NCBI GenBank assembly: GCA_032622095.1
Contig: CP136062.1
Location: forward strand, 141,068,351-141,132,350
Origin: Siphonodentalium dalli
Lineage: Eukaryota; Mollusca; Scaphopoda; Gadilida; Siphonodentaliidae
Direction: 5' to 3'
DNA: 64,000 bases
How positions within the stretch are numbered: the stretch's first letter is position 1; the number at the start of each line of letters is the position of its first letter. The notes under the pieces were generated by a model. It did no database searches. It had not been told where the DNA came from and was given only the letters and a program-made list of their open reading frames with translations. Made by a program: the position numbers and the translations under genes. This document shows, in pieces, positions 1 through 10,959 of this stretch.

Positions 1-1149
1 AGCCATTACAAAAATCACATTTGATACGTCTTCTGATACATGGTGTATATTCGTATTTTGTTGACGAAGTGCTGCTAAGAACAGGCTTAGTTGGAACGAT
101 AAAACGGCTTCAGTCGGCCATTCTATTTTGTACGAGAAAAAGTAGCGCTCTTTCTTGGAGCGAATTTCTGCAACAATTTCACTGCGTGTTGGACCCATTT
201 GGACAAAATTACATTCCCTTTGTCTACATTTTGATATACTATACGCTCCATTATATGGAATATATCAGCTAAAATCGATCCTGTTATTGTAACCATGCAT
301 TGAGTCTATTTTTAGTTGTTTTCATCGGCGCGTGTTTGCGATTTCGCCATTACATTATTCGTACTAAAACAGCCATATTGTAGCTAAAAACGAATGCGCA
401 GTATTCCACTGTGTCATTTGGTACCTAACACTTGTTGTTTGCTAGCGTATTCATCGAGAAATCTAAATTCTAAACATTGACGTCGAACGCAGTTTTTCGT
501 GTTTCATGGCACCTTCTCATGGGTGGGTTAATCTGTCTCTTGCTGTGCAATAGATGATAAACTTCATTTTAATACCAAGTCTGCTTGTGGGCATAGTGTT
601 ATGGCTGTAAAAATACATTTCTACAGCTGTTCTACGGCCTTGAGTTCGACAATTTTATGTTGGGTCAGTTGTCGATCGAATAATGCAACTTCTGCTGTCC
701 GGTCAGTGGCGGGGTTAATATGTGCGAATGTGGGCCTTTCGTTAGACACCAAAAGTAGTCCTCTGCGTACTGTATTCCTCGAGATATCGGCCGTTCCACG
801 CAATTTGAAATTCTGTTCCGCAGATTGTCATTCTATTCCATATTCCATCCCATCCCGCAGATTGTCATGTCCGGCCGTTCGATTGCAGCGACGCCTTTCG
901 TTATAATTGTTACAGAAGTGCAGGCGTGTTATTAGTCTTGATTGACAGCCGTCTTGTTCTAAGTATGGTTGGAGTCAGGTGCGTCCTGGTTAGCGTGTTA
1001 TTAGGGTCACAACTACAACTTCTAGAATCCATTTTATGTTTTTTTAAATTTTTGCCTTTCAATTCTGAGATCCGTTTTATGCTCATTTCAATTCCAACTT
1101 TTTAAATATACTATTTTAATTCAAACATTACAACTTTTAGTAGATGATT
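1..1149. other. No gene recognised (intergenic)
   Basis: I see no convincing exon, RNA gene or transposon terminus here. The open frames at 21-272 (+) and 601-906 (+) have no recognisable domain and no supporting splice sites. The sequence becomes strongly AT-rich after about 1030. Confidence 0.5.
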
Positions 1150-1640
1150 TGTGTTTAGCTTCTTATTTTATAGATCATTAAATTAAAATATTAAAATAAA
1201 AATGTTAAGTTAGAATTAAAATATTATGTTGGAGTTGAAATAATAAGTTAGAATTGAAATACTAAGTTGAAATTAAAATCTTAAGTTAGAATTAAAATGT
1301 TAAGTTAGAGTACAGAGAATGTAAATAGAATGTAAATAGAATGTAAATAGAATGTAAATAGAATGTAAATAGAATGTAAATAGAATGTAAATAGAATGTA
1401 AATATAAGAATTAAAATGTAAAGTTATAACTAAAATGTAAAGTTAGAATGTACATAGAATGTAAATAGAATGTAAATAGAATGTAAATATAAGAATTAAA
1501 ATGTAAAGTTAGAATTAAAATGTAAAGTTAGAAATAAAATATAAGAATTAAAATGTTAAGTTGGAATTAAAATGTTAAGTTAGAATTAAAATATAAGAAT
1601 TAAAATGTTAAGTTAGAATTAAAATGTGAAGTTATGATTG
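1150..1640. repeat. AT-rich tandem repeats, including an 11-bp minisatellite
   Basis: The stretch is built from degenerate units of the form gaattaaaatgttaagtta. Inside it, the 11-mer aatgtaaatag is repeated about eight times at 1319-1402 and about four times at 1446-1490. It is non-coding simple or satellite-like sequence. Relatedness between the 11-mer and the longer unit suggests local slippage and expansion. Confidence 0.85.
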
Positions 1641-2027
1641 TGACCCTAATAACCCTCCATATAATTCAACCACAGTTATTATTCACAAGTCTAAGCAGTT
1701 ACGTACTGTACAGATACATGTAGTAAGTTAGTATATCTGGAGTTCCAGTTATTTGGCTTCCAATACATATGGTATTGTAATTATTAGTTGCTTGTTCATT
1801 ATTGGTTGCTTTGATATTCAATTTAGGATATAGCAGGATAGAGCAATGTAACTATAAAAGTAGCTTTTGGTATTAAATTCTCAACTTATTCCACATGCAA
1901 CATAAAGCTAGAATATAAACATGACTAATATGAACTTTGTTCTTGAAACTAATTATAAATCATACTATTAAACCTGGATCAAACTGCACAGGTAATCTAT
2001 GCAACTCTCTTCATGCGAACCTTCTCA

Positions 2028-2291
2028 CTAGTTCTCAGAGTCACATATCTTAACTAGACAGTCTGATCCAGGATGCTTGTTCTTATAATGGGTATCCATG
2101 TGATACGTCCAGTAAACCACATTGCACAGGGGGCACCCACATGTATACGGACGGTTTGTACAAGGTGACCGTGGCTTGGATATCTCCGCTGGCTTTAAAC
2201 TAAACTTTATACTCTGATAATAAGTTAATAATACTACCAATTCTTCACTAATATTGGTATATGTCAATCTGCACACCAACATGACATACAT
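2028..2291 (-). CDS. Possible C2H2 zinc-finger exon or fragment
   Basis: This 87-codon minus-strand frame ends in a stop. Near its end it contains a C-x2-C-x11-H-x4-H pattern (CPLC ... HMDTH YKNKH), spaced like a C2H2 zinc finger, followed by PGSD and a short basic/acidic tail. The first half looks much less protein-like, so the real coding part may begin at a splice acceptor near 2195 (AG at the end of AAAGCCAG on the minus strand) rather than at the ATG. It may be the terminal exon of a gene, a pseudogene, or part of an unrecognised mobile element. The finger spacing is what I see; any DNA-binding role is inferred from the C2H2 family. Confidence 0.3.
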   Translation of the reverse strand: MYVMLVCRLTYTNISEELVVLLTYYQSIKFSLKPAEISKPRSPCTNRPYTCGCPLCNVVYWTYHMDTHYKNKHPGSDCLVKICDSEN

Positions 2292-2427
2292 ACATGTATT
2301 TAGACTGTGAGCTGCTGTGAGTGTGACTTTCCTTGGGTCCCATCATACCCATGTGCAGATATATATCACAGAAATAGGGGAGATGAAATTTGTTCTACCC
2401 CTATTACTACAGTATTACTATTGGGCA

Positions 2428-3820
2428 TGATAATTGGCACCGAAACTTGGCTGAAACCACACACCACCAACTATGAAATATTCCCAGATGGTTACAGTAT
2501 AATAGCCAGGAAGGATAGGAAAGACGGATATGGCGGAGTGATCATTGCCACAAAGACATCAATCCCATGTCATGAATTAGCCATCAAGAAGAATGATGTG
2601 GAGATATCCGCAATTAAAGGTACTCAACCCGATAAAACTCCTCTCAATTACTATTTCAATGGCTTCGGGGGTCAAAAATATTTGATTCGAGTCGAGGAAG
2701 TCACCCATCAAAGCTCAGATTTGTTAGATATCGATTTTAGAAATCTATTATTTTTCATTATCGGGAATACTATCTGGCCCAGAACTCAGTCAAAATTGCG
2801 TTAAAATTACCACTTGATTTTAGAGTTATCCATCCTTGTCTGTTTGAATAGATTTGGAGTACACATCCAGAGCAGATTACGGCAGTTGTTAGTACTCATC
2901 TCGAGTTTATAACAAATTTCAAAAATCAATATCTAATAACTCTGAGCTTTGTTTGATGGGTTCCTCGACTCGAATCAAATATTTTTTACCCCCCAAAGCC
3001 AAAGAAATAGTAATATAGGACCCTCTGATCGGATTGTTGTTGTTGAAATCTGTTGAGATGGGGACCCTCTTTACGGGTTGAGTACCTTTAAACTGTGCTG
3101 CCAGCAGAACAAACAGGAATTGGTGATAGCCAGTATTTACCGACCAACCGACGACGACATAAACTACAATCAGGACTTGTGTGGTGCCATAGCTGACTTA
3201 GTGAATTCCATCCAACAGGCTGCTATATGGATTGGTGGAGACACAAACCTGCCAGATATCAACTGGGAGCAGATGTCTATAAATGGAAATAGGTACAACA
3301 AGAATATCAGCAACGAATTCATAAATACTATTGAAGATTGTGGACTCAAACAAGTGGTCACGTTTCCAACCAGGGGCAAGAACTTGCTGGACACATTCTT
3401 CACAAATAGACCATCACTTACCATCTTATGCAAACCAGTGCCAGGGCTTGGTGATCACGACATCATATTCATCTCATCAAGAGTGGCAGCTCCATACCGA
3501 AGACCAGTCAGGAGAAAGATCCACCTGTGGTCTCAGGCGGACATGTCAGAACTATCATTGGCAGCTAGAATACAAACAGAGCATTTCCGAACTCAAATTA
3601 AACCCGCTGACGACATCGACTTGCAGTGGACGACATTCAAGGACATATGTAATCAACTACTACAACTGATACCAACCAAAATGACTAGCACACGTTTCAA
3701 CCAACCATGGATAACAACTGAAATCAAGCTACTCTCAAAACGTAAGCACGGGCATACAACAGGGCGGGACAGACTGGAAAACATCAAGACTGGAAGTACT
3801 ATAAAAAGCTCAAGACGTTG
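2428..3820 (+). pseudogene. LINE ORF2: APE endonuclease domain, interrupted
   Basis: The N-terminal part reads GTETWLKP ... DGYSIIARKD ... GYGGVIIATK. After the inserted MITE it continues LCCQQNKQELVIASIYRP, GDTNLPDINW (from 3237) and GLGDHDIIF (GDHD at 3450-3461). These are the metal-binding/catalytic and DNA-binding blocks of exonuclease-endonuclease-phosphatase type nucleases in LINEs. Removing the MITE plus one TTAA copy (474 bp) leaves the reading frame continuous across the junction, so the insertion itself did not shift the frame. The frame is lost near 3800, just before the linker to the RT. Confidence 0.88.
2618..3087. mobile_element. TTAA-flanked foldback MITE inserted in the LINE
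   Basis: A 470-bp element with inverted ends AGGTACTCAACCCG / CGGGTTGAGTACCT is flanked by TTAA at 2614-2617 and 3088-3091. About 130 bp of each arm pair up, for example GATTCGAGTCGAGGAA against its reverse complement near 2965. The 3' arm carries about 40 extra bases. TTAA target duplication with AGG-type ends suggests mobilisation by a piggyBac-like transposase. This is inference, as the element encodes no enzyme. Confidence 0.88.
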
Positions 3821-4331
3821 AGTCAAAAAACGTGCCAAACAACAAAAACAAAGTACATTTCAAACATGGTCTCAGATAGCAGCGGAAACAAACCATCAAA
3901 CCGACTATGGTCCTACACCAAAAGCATGAAGAGTGATAGCTCAGGAGTATCACCACTGAAGAGAGATGGGTTTCTTCATAGTGACCCATTAACAAAGGCG
4001 GAAATCCTAAACAGACAATTCTCATCTGTCTTCACACAAGAGGATATCCAAAATATTCCAAACATCGCCGACATGGGTATCCCATCACTACCGAACATCA
4101 CAATGACAGAAAATGGAGTTGAAAAACTCCTAAAAAAACATCAACATCCACAAGGCCACTGGACCCGATGGCATACCTGGAAGGCTCCTCAAAGCAGTCG
4201 CAACCGAGATCACGCCGATGCTAACAAAGCTATTTCAGGCATCCATCGACCAGGGGAAGGTTCCATTAGAATGGAAACAGGCATACATCACGCCACTCCA
4301 CAAGAAAGGGGACAGGACAGCAGCATCAAAC
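3818..4331 (+). pseudogene. LINE ORF2: linker and start of reverse transcriptase
   Basis: After the frameshift the linker reads KYISNMVSDSS ... LWSYTKSMK ... LNRQFSSVFTQED, the standard stretch between endonuclease and RT in Jockey/CR1-type LINEs. A second shift at the A-run near 4130 moves coding into the frame giving ATGPDGIPGRLLKAV and WKQAYITPLHKKGD. The coding stops at AASN (codon N at 4329-4331), where the 2.2 kb insertion begins. Confidence 0.85.
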
Positions 4332-4549
4332 AAGAAAACCATAGTCAGAAATGGTAACGCCACCAAGATCATATTATTAGCCATAAATATAAATTATAAT
4401 ACAATTATTCTATAAACTAGCTTTCAAATTTTATGTGGGAAATTTGCATACTTCTATATTTCAAGTTTTCCCGTTTCTCGTGTTATACATTACTTTCTTC
4501 AAACTGTCTTCTTTATTACACAAGCTGATGGGCCCGACTTCGTCCGGGA

Positions 4550-5085
4550 TGTTTCCCATCTGATTTCCGGCGAAAGGCGCGATTTGACCTTCAATTGACT
4601 ATTTCGAAAGTCAAGGTCAGGTCAGGGTCATGATTTGACCCGTCCAAAACACCCCCACCCGGAGAAAAGTACCACTAGGTATCAAATTTCGTCGAAATCC
4701 GTCCGTTTTACCCCACTTGACCTTTAATTAACAAATTTGAAGGTCAAGGTAAGGTCGGAGTCATGATTTGACCCGTCCAAAACACTCCCCCGACAAAAGC
4801 ACCCATAGGTATCAAATTTCGTCGAAATCCATCCGTTTTACCCGATTTTACCTTTGATTGACCACATTGAAGGTCAAGGTCACGCCGATGTCACGATTTG
4901 ACCCGTTCAAAACACTCCCCGGACAAAAGTATCCCTAGGTATCAAATTTCGCCGAAATTTGTCCGTTTTACCCAAATTGACCTTGCATTGACAGTTTTAA
5001 AGGTCACGATTTGACCCGTCCAAAACACTTCCCGGACACAAATACCCATAAGTATCAAATTACGTTGAAATCTATGGAAAGCCGA
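4550..5085. repeat. Tandem array of ~130-bp units
   Basis: About four units share the blocks gatttgacccgtccaaaaca, ggtatcaaatttcgtcgaaa and aaggtcaaggtcacg. The first block recurs at about 4632, 4763, 4893 and 5007, giving periods of 131, 130 and about 115 bp. No coding potential is seen. Confidence 0.85.
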
Positions 5086-5537
5086 AGAGGACATGTTAGT
5101 TGCTAATTGCTAGATATACGACGCACGACTTGTCGCGGTATTTTAAAGGTGTTTCAAACTAGGAGATAGAAGGATTCTGCGTTTCAAATGGTGATGAATT
5201 ATAGTAATTTATTCAAATTTTATGGTATAAATTGTTATTAAAACTGTATATACTATAACAAAAATTAATGACTCGAAAATTAAGTGGGCCTTTAAACAAA
5301 GTCACAATTGCAGTTAGGCTCATCTCATACTCGTTTAATCAGCGATATTCTGCTGCGCAGTTTGTTATAGTTCCCAGTATTCATTGAGCGTTATAGCCCC
5401 ACTGTTATAATTCGCCTTTAGCAGGCGTACTCTTGCCTCAGATTATTGAGATATTAGGTCACACGTAATGACATTAAATCGCATGGAAACATAGCAATTG
5501 TGTGGGCTGCTTGGCGTGAATATTTAATGAGAAATAA

Positions 5538-6320
5538 AGTCATACGTAATGACATTAAACTCAAGAAAACCCGCGAAAACAAAACAAAATCACATTTAAT
5601 GTTTTAAGTTATTTCCTTCATAAAAAGAATCTTCGTGATAATGAACCCTCCCAATACTTTAGAATATAGAATTAACCTTAAAATAACAAAAACCTTCGGA
5701 ATACAGAACCTTCGGAATAACGAACCTTCTGATTGGTGAACCTTCGGAATAGCGAACATTTAGAGAAATTTCGGAACAGTGGACATTCTGGATAGTGAAC
5801 CTTCGGAATAGAGACATGCCCCCAATATTCATATTATATGCCCAGAGTTCAAAGGTATGGACCCATAAAATCCTAAATTTGGCCCTTAAAATATTGAACT
5901 CCAAATTGGAGCCCACACAGAACATCACTTAAGTCAACTGTACCTGTGTCATGTCCCAATGCGGGAGGGTCCACAATATACCACAACATTCATATTATAT
6001 GCCAAGAATTCAAAAGTATGGGCCCACGTAATGACATTAAATCTCAAGAAAACCCGCGAAAACAAAACAAAATCACATTTAATGTTCTAAGTTAAGTTAT
6101 TTCCTCCTGTATCTGTATCGGTATGCGCGCAGGATCAGTTCGGATGTGAGCACACACTCCGTAAAAAGAATCTTTGTGATAATGAACCCTCTCAAATTAG
6201 TCTCAATACTTTAGAATATAGAATTAACCTAAAAATAACAAAAACCTTCGGAATAGAGAATCTTCGGAATAGCGGACCTTCGGGATAGCGAACCTTCATA
6301 ATAGAAACATGCCCCCACAA
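5538..6320. repeat. ~490-bp tandem duplication with 'ccttcggaata' minirepeats
   Basis: The block beginning cgtaatgacattaaa and containing aaaacccgcgaaaacaaaac occurs at about 5540 and again at about 6028. It is followed in both cases by the aatactttagaatatagaat block and by short degenerate repeats of gaaccttcggaatagcg (5690-5810 and 6240-6300). The pattern indicates a direct duplication followed by small indels. Confidence 0.85.
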
Positions 6321-6484
6321 GTACACCGGTGACGTAAACACATGTGCTAATCTTTGTTGTACTATCGTGACTCTATCGGTACGATTTATACTCAGTACGA
6401 AATAACCATAATAATACAGTCGCCCAGTGGATTATCGATCGACCACAGAATATGAAAATCTGCGTACCAAGCAACACCACGGTG

Positions 6485-7755
6485 TGGCGTAATTATCGGC
6501 CAGTCTCTTTGACCTCCATCTGCTGCAAACTAATGGAGCATATACTACACAGCCGTATAATATCACATCTGGAGTCACATGACATTCTCACCAAGTATCA
6601 ACATGGCTTTAGGAAGAAACGCTCATGCGAGACACAACTTCTCTCAACTGTGGATGATTTCACCAGAGGTATCTTCGAGCAGGAACACTAGATTGACGCT
6701 GTATTGTTGGACTTTTCGAAGGCCTTCGACAAGGTGCCTCACCAACGGCTTCTGCTCAAATGTGAGAAATATGGCATCCGAGATAACACCTTAGACTGGA
6801 TAAGTGATTTCTTATCGGAAAAAAGTCAGAAAGTCGTCATTGAGGGTCAACACTCAAGCTCAGCAAATGTAACATCTGGAGTGCCCCAAGGAACTATGAT
6901 GGGATCATTGCTCTTCTTGATATATATCAATGACTTGGCCAAACACGTGACAGCGACACCTCGTCTATATGCTGATGACTGTTTGTTGTATAGATCCATC
7001 AAGTCGGAGAATGATGCCTTGGAACTTCAAAAAGATCTGGACCTACTGCAGAACTGGGAGCGAGAATGGCAAATGAAGTTCAATGAAGACAAATGCGAGG
7101 CTATAACTATCACCAACAAGAAGAAGAACATTATCAAAAGTCAATACTACATCCATGACAAACAGCTCAACTCTGTTACAACGGCAAAATACTTGGGGAT
7201 CACCTTCCAAAATGACATGAGTTGGAACACCCATATCAACCAAATGTGTGCAAAGGCAAACTCAACCACGGTCTTCATAAGAAGAAACTTATCAGGATGC
7301 ACACGGCTATCAGAGAGCGTTGCTACAAGGCGATGGTTCGATCCAGAGCAGAGTACGCATCGAACGTCTGGAGTCCACACACCGATGGAAACACCAAAAA
7401 GATAGAGAGGGTACAGGAAAGGGCAGCACGCATGGTTAATAACAACTACCACAGACGCAGTGGCGCACCAGCCATGGTACAATCGCTGGAATGGACACCA
7501 CTGAAGAAAAGAAGGGATATAACAAAATGCACCACCTTCTACAAATGTATCAACGAACTAGTATCGATTGATCACAAGACACTTCTCGAGAAGTACAAAT
7601 CATCATCACGTGGACATAACCAGAAATACCGACAACATCATACAAGGGTTGATATCTTTCCATCAGCGATAAGACTATGGAACTCCATGCCAAAAGAAGT
7701 AGTCAACTGCAACTCTCTAGAAGACCTGAATAGGGAGCTGCATAGCTGTGCCTGA
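6485..7755 (+). pseudogene. LINE ORF2: reverse transcriptase core and C-terminus
   Basis: Coding resumes at NYRPVSLTSICCKLMEHIL and continues through HGFRKKRSCETQL, LLDFSKAFDKVPH, GVPQGTMMGSLLFLIYINDL, the catalytic box YADD (6968-6979) and KYLGITF. A TAG replaces a sense codon just before the DFSKAFDK block. Near 7300 the frame shifts, and the C-terminal part (AEYASNVWSP, RVQERAARMV, FFPSAIRLWN-like block IFPSAIRLWN) runs to the stop at 7753-7755. All core RT motifs are still legible, so decay is moderate. No product can be made from this copy. Confidence 0.92.
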
Positions 7756-7937
7756 GGACAACAATGCATCTACATTTTACTGCAAGAAGTTTTAACCTGT
7801 ATATACAACATTGCGTTTAATCATCAATCTATTTTTAACAACTTCCTCACCCGCCGGCACACAATAGTGCGATATTGTCCCAACAGAAATACACCTCTGC
7901 CAGGACTTGCACTGTAACACGAAGAAGAAGAAGGGCC

Positions 7938-10494
7938 TTGGCTCTAAAACATCTTATACTATTGTTATATAAAAGAATATGGAGTTATTGAGGATATCAG
8001 GACATGACAGTATTACCTCATAATTATTATGTTTTATGGCATAATGCCCAATGTGTTTAAGTGCATGCATTCAGCATTTCCACATTTTATACTAATATAA
8101 TTATCTCCCTTTAGAGCAGTTTAGAGGTTTATTAAAATGCTGGGAATAGTATTAAATAATAAGAAACGGAACAATTCTTTGCTAGGCTTTTAGGGATGGG
8201 TCCCAAAAGATTGGGCGGAAAAAAAAGAAAAAAATTGCAGGTAGAGGGGTGGTGGGTCCCCGAGTGTGGCAAAAACATTTTTTTCGCCCTATATATGTAA
8301 ATGTTTTCCGCGACCCCCCCCCCCCTTGGCAGATACGGAAATAAACGTCATTTAGAACGATATTTAAAAACCTGTGTACCCTTCAGCACATTTTCAAAAC
8401 CTGTGTACCCTTCAGCACTTTTTTTGGTGAGAGTGACCCTTCAGCCATAGTATATATATAATAGTGATTGGGGGCGTAGGCGTACTATGCATGCATGGGC
8501 GGTTGTCATTAAAAGATGGGTATAACTTGGAAAGTGGATAGGACATATGTTTAGGCCTACTGTATAAATATATAATTAAATATTTATTGTTGTTTCGCGC
8601 AAGATCCGGTCTTAATATAATGTCGATTAATTGAATAGTTGTTCTAAGACATTCTACAATTTTGATCTTGAATAAATTTCTTGGGACACATTTTGTCGCC
8701 ATGCATATTATATAGGCCCGCCCAAGCAAAATTTTCAAGCTTGTTTTAAACAACTTTATATGGACATGGCACATGGCGCAAATGTTCCGTTGAGGGGCTG
8801 CATACATGCATGCATGAATGTCCTATCGTGACCCCATGGATGCGCTCGACGCAGGAGATGGTTGTATATTTTGTGTGGACTTATCTCAAATTGAGTCAAA
8901 CGCCAGATACATAACGGCTTTGACATACCAGGTCAGGTAGTATCGGTTTGTGATGGGGATCAAATAATAAATATCCAATACAATTTGGTTCTAAGGCAGT
9001 CGGAATGATTAACGCCCGCTGCTGAAAGTCAAGCGATATGCCCAAAATTGTTTATAATATAACAAAAACAAGTATCGAACATAATAGACGCATTGATTTG
9101 TTAACTCTAACGCGTGTTAACTCACTCTTGAGTTCATTAAATCATTCATCTAGGGACGTCGTGTGTTTGACAAGACTACATTTAAGTCCACCTTTGAATT
9201 GTATACATCCCTCTCGACTCGGACTTGATGTCCAAATTTTACAACTCTTTGAAACTTTAGTATATAGTATACCTTCATTTTCCATTTAAAAAACAAATCC
9301 AAAATTATTTGATTGGCAAATATTAGAATCTTGTCTTATATTTGGTATGGGGAATTGCTACAAGACCTATGTTCATATAGGGTCCCGTTTGAGTAAATTT
9401 TAGGGGTCACTAAGGTGCCGAAGATGGGGCTTTCATGGATTTCACCTCGAGAACAGAGATCATTAATTTTCTATATATGAAAATAATATATGGTAGAGCA
9501 TTTGGAAAAGGGCTATCTTCAATTTATCAAGTCAGGGGCTTCAGGGTGTCATATAGACATGTCATTGAGGTATGCTCAAACTTCGTAGGGGCGAAGCTAG
9601 AGTATAGAGCTTCGTGGTATTCCTGATATATGCATATATTATTTGTGACAGTTCCCAATACTCGGCATCAGACCGTTGGTCATAACCGCAGTTCGTCTGA
9701 ACCAATTTTAAAACGGCCGGCCGGGATACAGCAAATTGAAGAGTACTAAAATATCTTTCTTCCCATATATAATAGGGGCGTTTATATGTAAAAATTTTTA
9801 TTTTTGTGTAGTTTGTGGGCGTTAAAAATGGTAAAATTTCAAAGTTGGATATCATCTTTCTATAGGATTGAGTATTACTGGGGATGGGGTATATTTTTGT
9901 GCTGGGGACTGACCTGTGGATTTGAAGCAGCAAAGTTGAGGTGAACACCGAAGTACTTAATACAAGAAGAAACATTACATGTTTTGAGCCGCGTCTCCAG
10001 TGCGTATATCCTTCCTCGAAGCCATCTTGCACATTAATTTGGCTGTGTGCCTTAAGTTTAATACCACAATTAGTTCATTTGCCATTTGGCACTAAATTTC
10101 CAATAAATATTTTATGCAATTGGAATTCATAAATGCAAACATATATTGTAAAGGAACTAAAAACCGATTAATTATTCTTCATAAAAACTAAGTAGAAATA
10201 CCTTACATTATGTCGATATAACAGGGCTACCCTTTCTTATCTCTGCACCTTCATTATTCGATTTACTGAAGGTGCACCGAGCAACATCGAGTTACACCGA
10301 GCAGGAAAGAGTGAAATAGAGTACAAAGTGGAGCTAGATTTAAAGTGCAATTTATCAAATCGAGTACATCCACGTTTTTTCACGCAGACGACGGTTGGCT
10401 TAGTTCGGTATAGCTCAGGGGACCATCTGAGGTTACGATAGGTTACGAAACGTTTTCAAAATTGAAGACTTGATCATAAAGAATCGCTGATATT
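7938..10494. other. Intergenic, no firm gene
   Basis: This 2.5 kb contains a short direct repeat (aaacctgtgtacccttcagc at about 8370 and 8399), a C-homopolymer at 8316-8326, and a possible minus-strand first exon listed separately. A block at 10383-10430 (gttcggtatagctcagggga) recurs in reverse orientation near 33122, so part of it is a dispersed repeat. I see no other structure. Confidence 0.5.
9914..10032 (-). CDS. Possible first coding exon (N-terminal signal-anchor-like)
   Basis: On the minus strand an ATG at 10032 opens 39 codons that end at a consensus-like donor (CCACAG|GTCAGT, GT at 9913-9912). The peptide has a polar start followed by the hydrophobic run VMFLLVLSTSVFTSTLLL, resembling the short cytoplasmic tail and single membrane segment of a type II Golgi enzyme. 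No second exon was found downstream on the minus strand, and an overlapping out-of-frame ATG 5 bases downstream sits in a stronger context. It could be chance. Confidence 0.2.
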
Positions 10495-10959
10495 AGTCCA
10501 GGAGATATTGGTAGACCTCTGCACCCCCCCCCCCCCCAGGACTTAACTTCACCCCACTAATTTTCTTCCTTAAGGTCTCCTCTAATTTTTTTCACTTGTT
10601 AACAAGAACAAAAAGTGGCCGCAGAGACTCCAGACAAGATGGCGTCCATCATGGCGGCCATTTTTTTTATATGCACCAGGTTTCTTTGATCGCCGTTATA
10701 GTAAAGATGATGTCACATGCGGTCTTGTTTTCCGTTCGATTCGTTATGGTAATATACAACCCTTACAAATTAGCCAAAAATCCGACACAAAAATCCAATA
10801 TGGCGGCCAAGATGGCCGCCGAAATGTGAAAATTTGATATTTTTCGGACATTTCACCACCTTTCGTTTGTCTCTGTGGGAAAATATTGGCACCGTGACGC
10901 GATTTTATACATTTATCGTCTAGAATAGTCATTGGCGAACACACGAGGACCATAATATT

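Larger units (their letters stand above)
4332..6490. mobile_element. 2.2 kb insertion of unresolved type within the LINE RT
   Basis: The LINE reading frame stops at AASN and resumes at NYRPVSL, so everything between is foreign. The insert has no coding capacity that I recognise. It consists of AT-rich sequence, a ~130-bp tandem array (4550-5085) and a ~490-bp tandem duplication (5538-6320). Short GTAACGCCACC / GGTGTGGCGTA matches near the two junctions could be degenerate inverted ends, but I could not define termini or a target duplication with confidence. Confidence 0.75.
2428..7937 (+). mobile_element. Degenerate non-LTR retrotransposon (LINE, Jockey/CR1-like), 5'-truncated
   Basis: This is the body of a LINE ORF2 polyprotein: an APE-type endonuclease that nicks target DNA, then a reverse transcriptase for target-primed reverse transcription, then the usual C-terminal region. 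Homology starts abruptly near 2428 (GTETWLKP), so ORF1, the 5' UTR and the first endonuclease residues are absent. The element is broken by a TTAA MITE at 2618-3087 and a 2.2 kb insertion at about 4332-6490. Coding damage includes frameshifts near 3800, in the A-run near 4130 and near 7300, plus an in-frame TAG at 6689-6691. The 3' UTR runs from 7756 and ends in a short (GAA)n tail at 7923-7936, a typical LINE terminus. Clade assignment (Jockey versus CR1 group) is tentative. Confidence 0.9.

Noticed and set aside
9562-9913. Remaining part of the 156-codon minus-strand ORF at 9562-10032
   Set aside because: Only the first 39 codons before a good donor site look coding; the rest is low-quality AT-rich sequence.
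10522-10541. C/G homopolymers (also 16546-16555, 39356-39370, 48097-48109, 21079-21094, 49164-49177)
   Set aside because: Those in the foldback arms are simply part of the element ends; the others are ordinary homopolymer tracts.
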